From contig BTPG01000004.1 in the NCBI GenBank assembly GCA_036245525.1, positions 229,432,153 to 229,496,152 of the forward strand: a stretch of DNA of 64,000 nucleotides. The letters are read 5' to 3'. Of this stretch, positions 62,848-64,000 are shown in pieces; the stretch's first letter is position 1, and every line of letters begins with the position of its first letter. Position numbers and translations under genes: made by a program. This DNA is from Semisulcospira habei. Its lineage: Eukaryota; Mollusca; Gastropoda; Semisulcospiridae. The notes under the pieces are model-generated. The model saw nothing but the letters and a program-made list of their open reading frames with translations. It ran no database searches and was not told where the DNA came from.

Positions 62848-64000
62848 GGAATCGTGAAGCACAACCAACTCCGTGGCAAACATCTGCAGAAGAGCGGAGA
62901 TCTCGGCACGCAGAGCGGTGGACTTCAACGGGTCGGAGGGCAAGACAGTCCACACAGGGGACCAGCGCAGCAGAGGAGGAGAGCGAAATGAAATCCGAAG
63001 GCCGTCGGAGACGGTGGTCCGGAACCAGGGGTCGTCTTAGGACGCAGGAAGTCCAGAGCCCCGCAGGGCGCGACCCGGGGCCTGCGGGAGGTGCGAAAAC
63101 GGGAAGGCGCAGATTTGGTAGGCCACCGATCCGAGCTCGCGGTCTTTACCAAAGACCAGGTGTCGCCAAACAGAAGTGGTCCACTGAGGGGGCACGACGC
63201 AGCTGGTTCTGCAGGTCCGAAGGCATACCACGGCAAGCCCGTAGGACAGCATCCCGACGCATGAGGTCACGATTAGAGGAAGCCGCCATGGCGTTGACAG
63301 ATGAGTGATAAGCCGCACGATTAGCTACCTCCGCGAGGGTGAGAAGATCTCCTAACAGGGGAGTGACGGCTGGATGCTAAGCTTCCTCTATCCGTTGCAC
63401 AACCGCTCGGGTGATAAGCTCCAGGAAGCCCGAGCAGGCCAGGGTGTTACGAACCAGAGTCGCTGTAGCATCCAAACCTCAAGGAACGGCACGTTCCAGA
63501 AGCAAGGAGCCGCCAGCCTGAAGAATAGCCGCCGGATCCACTGGAGGAAGAGCGCAGACAAAGGACTGGGAAAGCCCAGAGTACCAGTCCTGCCGGAAGG
63601 CGATGTCGAGGCCAGGGGGCCATCTGCGGTCGCGGAAAAACTGATGTTCCCTAGGGGCAGCGAGGAGGTGAGCGGAGAAGGCGTCCCGCATGTCGCTGAA
63701 ACCAGGAGGCTGAGGGAGAGACTTAAACTTCTTCGTCTGCCGACCAGCATCGACGAAGGCCGAGAGCTTGCGCTTGAGAGGGGGGGGGGGGGGGGAGAGA
63801 CGGAGGGTAAGCGTCGACTGGGAGGGAGGCGGAAACGATACGGGCGGCCTCATCCAAGGCAAGCAAGGTAGCCGCGTGAGAAGAAGAAGGCAGCAGAGAA
63901 GAGTCCGAGAGATCCGAAAAGGACGAGCGGGAGGCGGGGGAACGGCCACCAGGGCCGAGCAGGGCAGAAGCAGAATCCTCAGCCAGCAGACTCAAGGCGT
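62848..64000 (-). pseudogene. DIRS gag and RT leader (copy 3), partial
   Basis: Blocks LLAEDSASALLGPGG and ATLLALDEAARIVSASLPVD (63723-63995), SLPQPPGFSDMRDAFSAHLL and DIAFRQDWYSGLSQSFVCAL (63479-63780), AAYHSSVNAMAAS and CRGMPSDLQNQLRRAP. A G run (63781-63795) shifts the frame between the first two. A TGA (plus 63479-63481) replaces Arg in the GLDRTASL-type block, and a TAG (plus 63377-63379) replaces Trp. The N-terminus is outside the window. Confidence 0.82.

Larger units (their letters stand above)
58235..64000 (-). mobile_element. DIRS retrotransposon 3 (runs off window)
   Basis: Left end like 47161 (TTTTTCTCTAGAGGTATTTT, then ACTTACCGATGACATGACTG), with the same local inverted repeat at 58240-58300 and 58495-58550. 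Recombinase, RNase H, RT and gag follow on the minus strand. It carries a solo-LTR-like insert and a short insert at about 60764-60925. Multiple stops show it is dead. Confidence 0.9.

Overview
The window reads as metazoan nuclear DNA from an invertebrate with a repeat-rich, intron-rich genome. A marine mollusc, probably a gastropod, is my best guess. That guess rests on the mix of element families and the genome style; no species marker was found. Supporting facts are GT-AG introns in coding pieces, a bilaterian Lhx3/4 (lim3) homeodomain split over two exons, DIRS tyrosine-recombinase retrotransposons, several LINE types, a Penelope-like element, a Tc1/mariner copy and dense MITEs. There are no prokaryotic operons, and most long open frames lie antisense to, or inside, transposable elements.

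Layout. 1-2715 and 9410-12132 are two copies of one segment: a 5'-truncated LINE inside the gag of a DIRS element, the DIRS 5' end, and about 290 bp of flank. Between them, 2716-11837 is a DIRS element on the minus strand with order gag, RT-RNase H, tyrosine recombinase. Its RNase H region is split by about 1.8 kb carrying two intact Lhx3/4 homeobox exons bracketed by inverted MITEs. 12063-16030 is a tandem duplication of a unit of about 2 kb that carries a 28-codon coiled-coil exon; a related upstream exon lies at 16594-16789. 17109-19125 holds two minisatellites that look derived from MITE ends. 20430-24045 holds a dead Tc1 copy with a SINE tail in it and a dead LINE. 24-28 kb is mostly gene-free. 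28.2-31.6 kb holds LINE tails, a MITE, an I-type LINE end and a Penelope-like element. 31.7-34.05 kb is a 2.3 kb imperfect palindrome. 34.3-39.5 kb is dense in MITEs, SINE-like elements and a minisatellite.

40.2-43.6 kb is a multi-exon, partly broken gene of a widespread uncharacterised family with motifs GHCAKYGSY and TDRHPQI, with a LINE in one intron. 45-46.4 kb is the 5' half of a LINE. 47161-55583 is a second DIRS element, carrying a tRNA-derived SINE in its recombinase gene and a CR1-like LINE inserted beside the RT catalytic YLDD codons. 55.9-57.9 kb holds exon-like pieces of an unrecognised gene. 58235-64000 is a third DIRS element that runs off the window; it carries a 1.28 kb solo-LTR-like insert and several inactivating mutations.

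How it fits together: the window is largely a nested record of transposition. Target-site duplications can be read directly at eight insertions. Three DIRS copies of the same broad lineage show different decay. A MITE group ending in TTAA links palindromes, minisatellites and the borders of the captured homeobox segment. The most interesting points are the homeobox exons inside a DIRS element, the MITE-end-derived minisatellites, the 52-56 bp LINE-tail insertions with full target-site duplications, and the 2.3 kb foldback.
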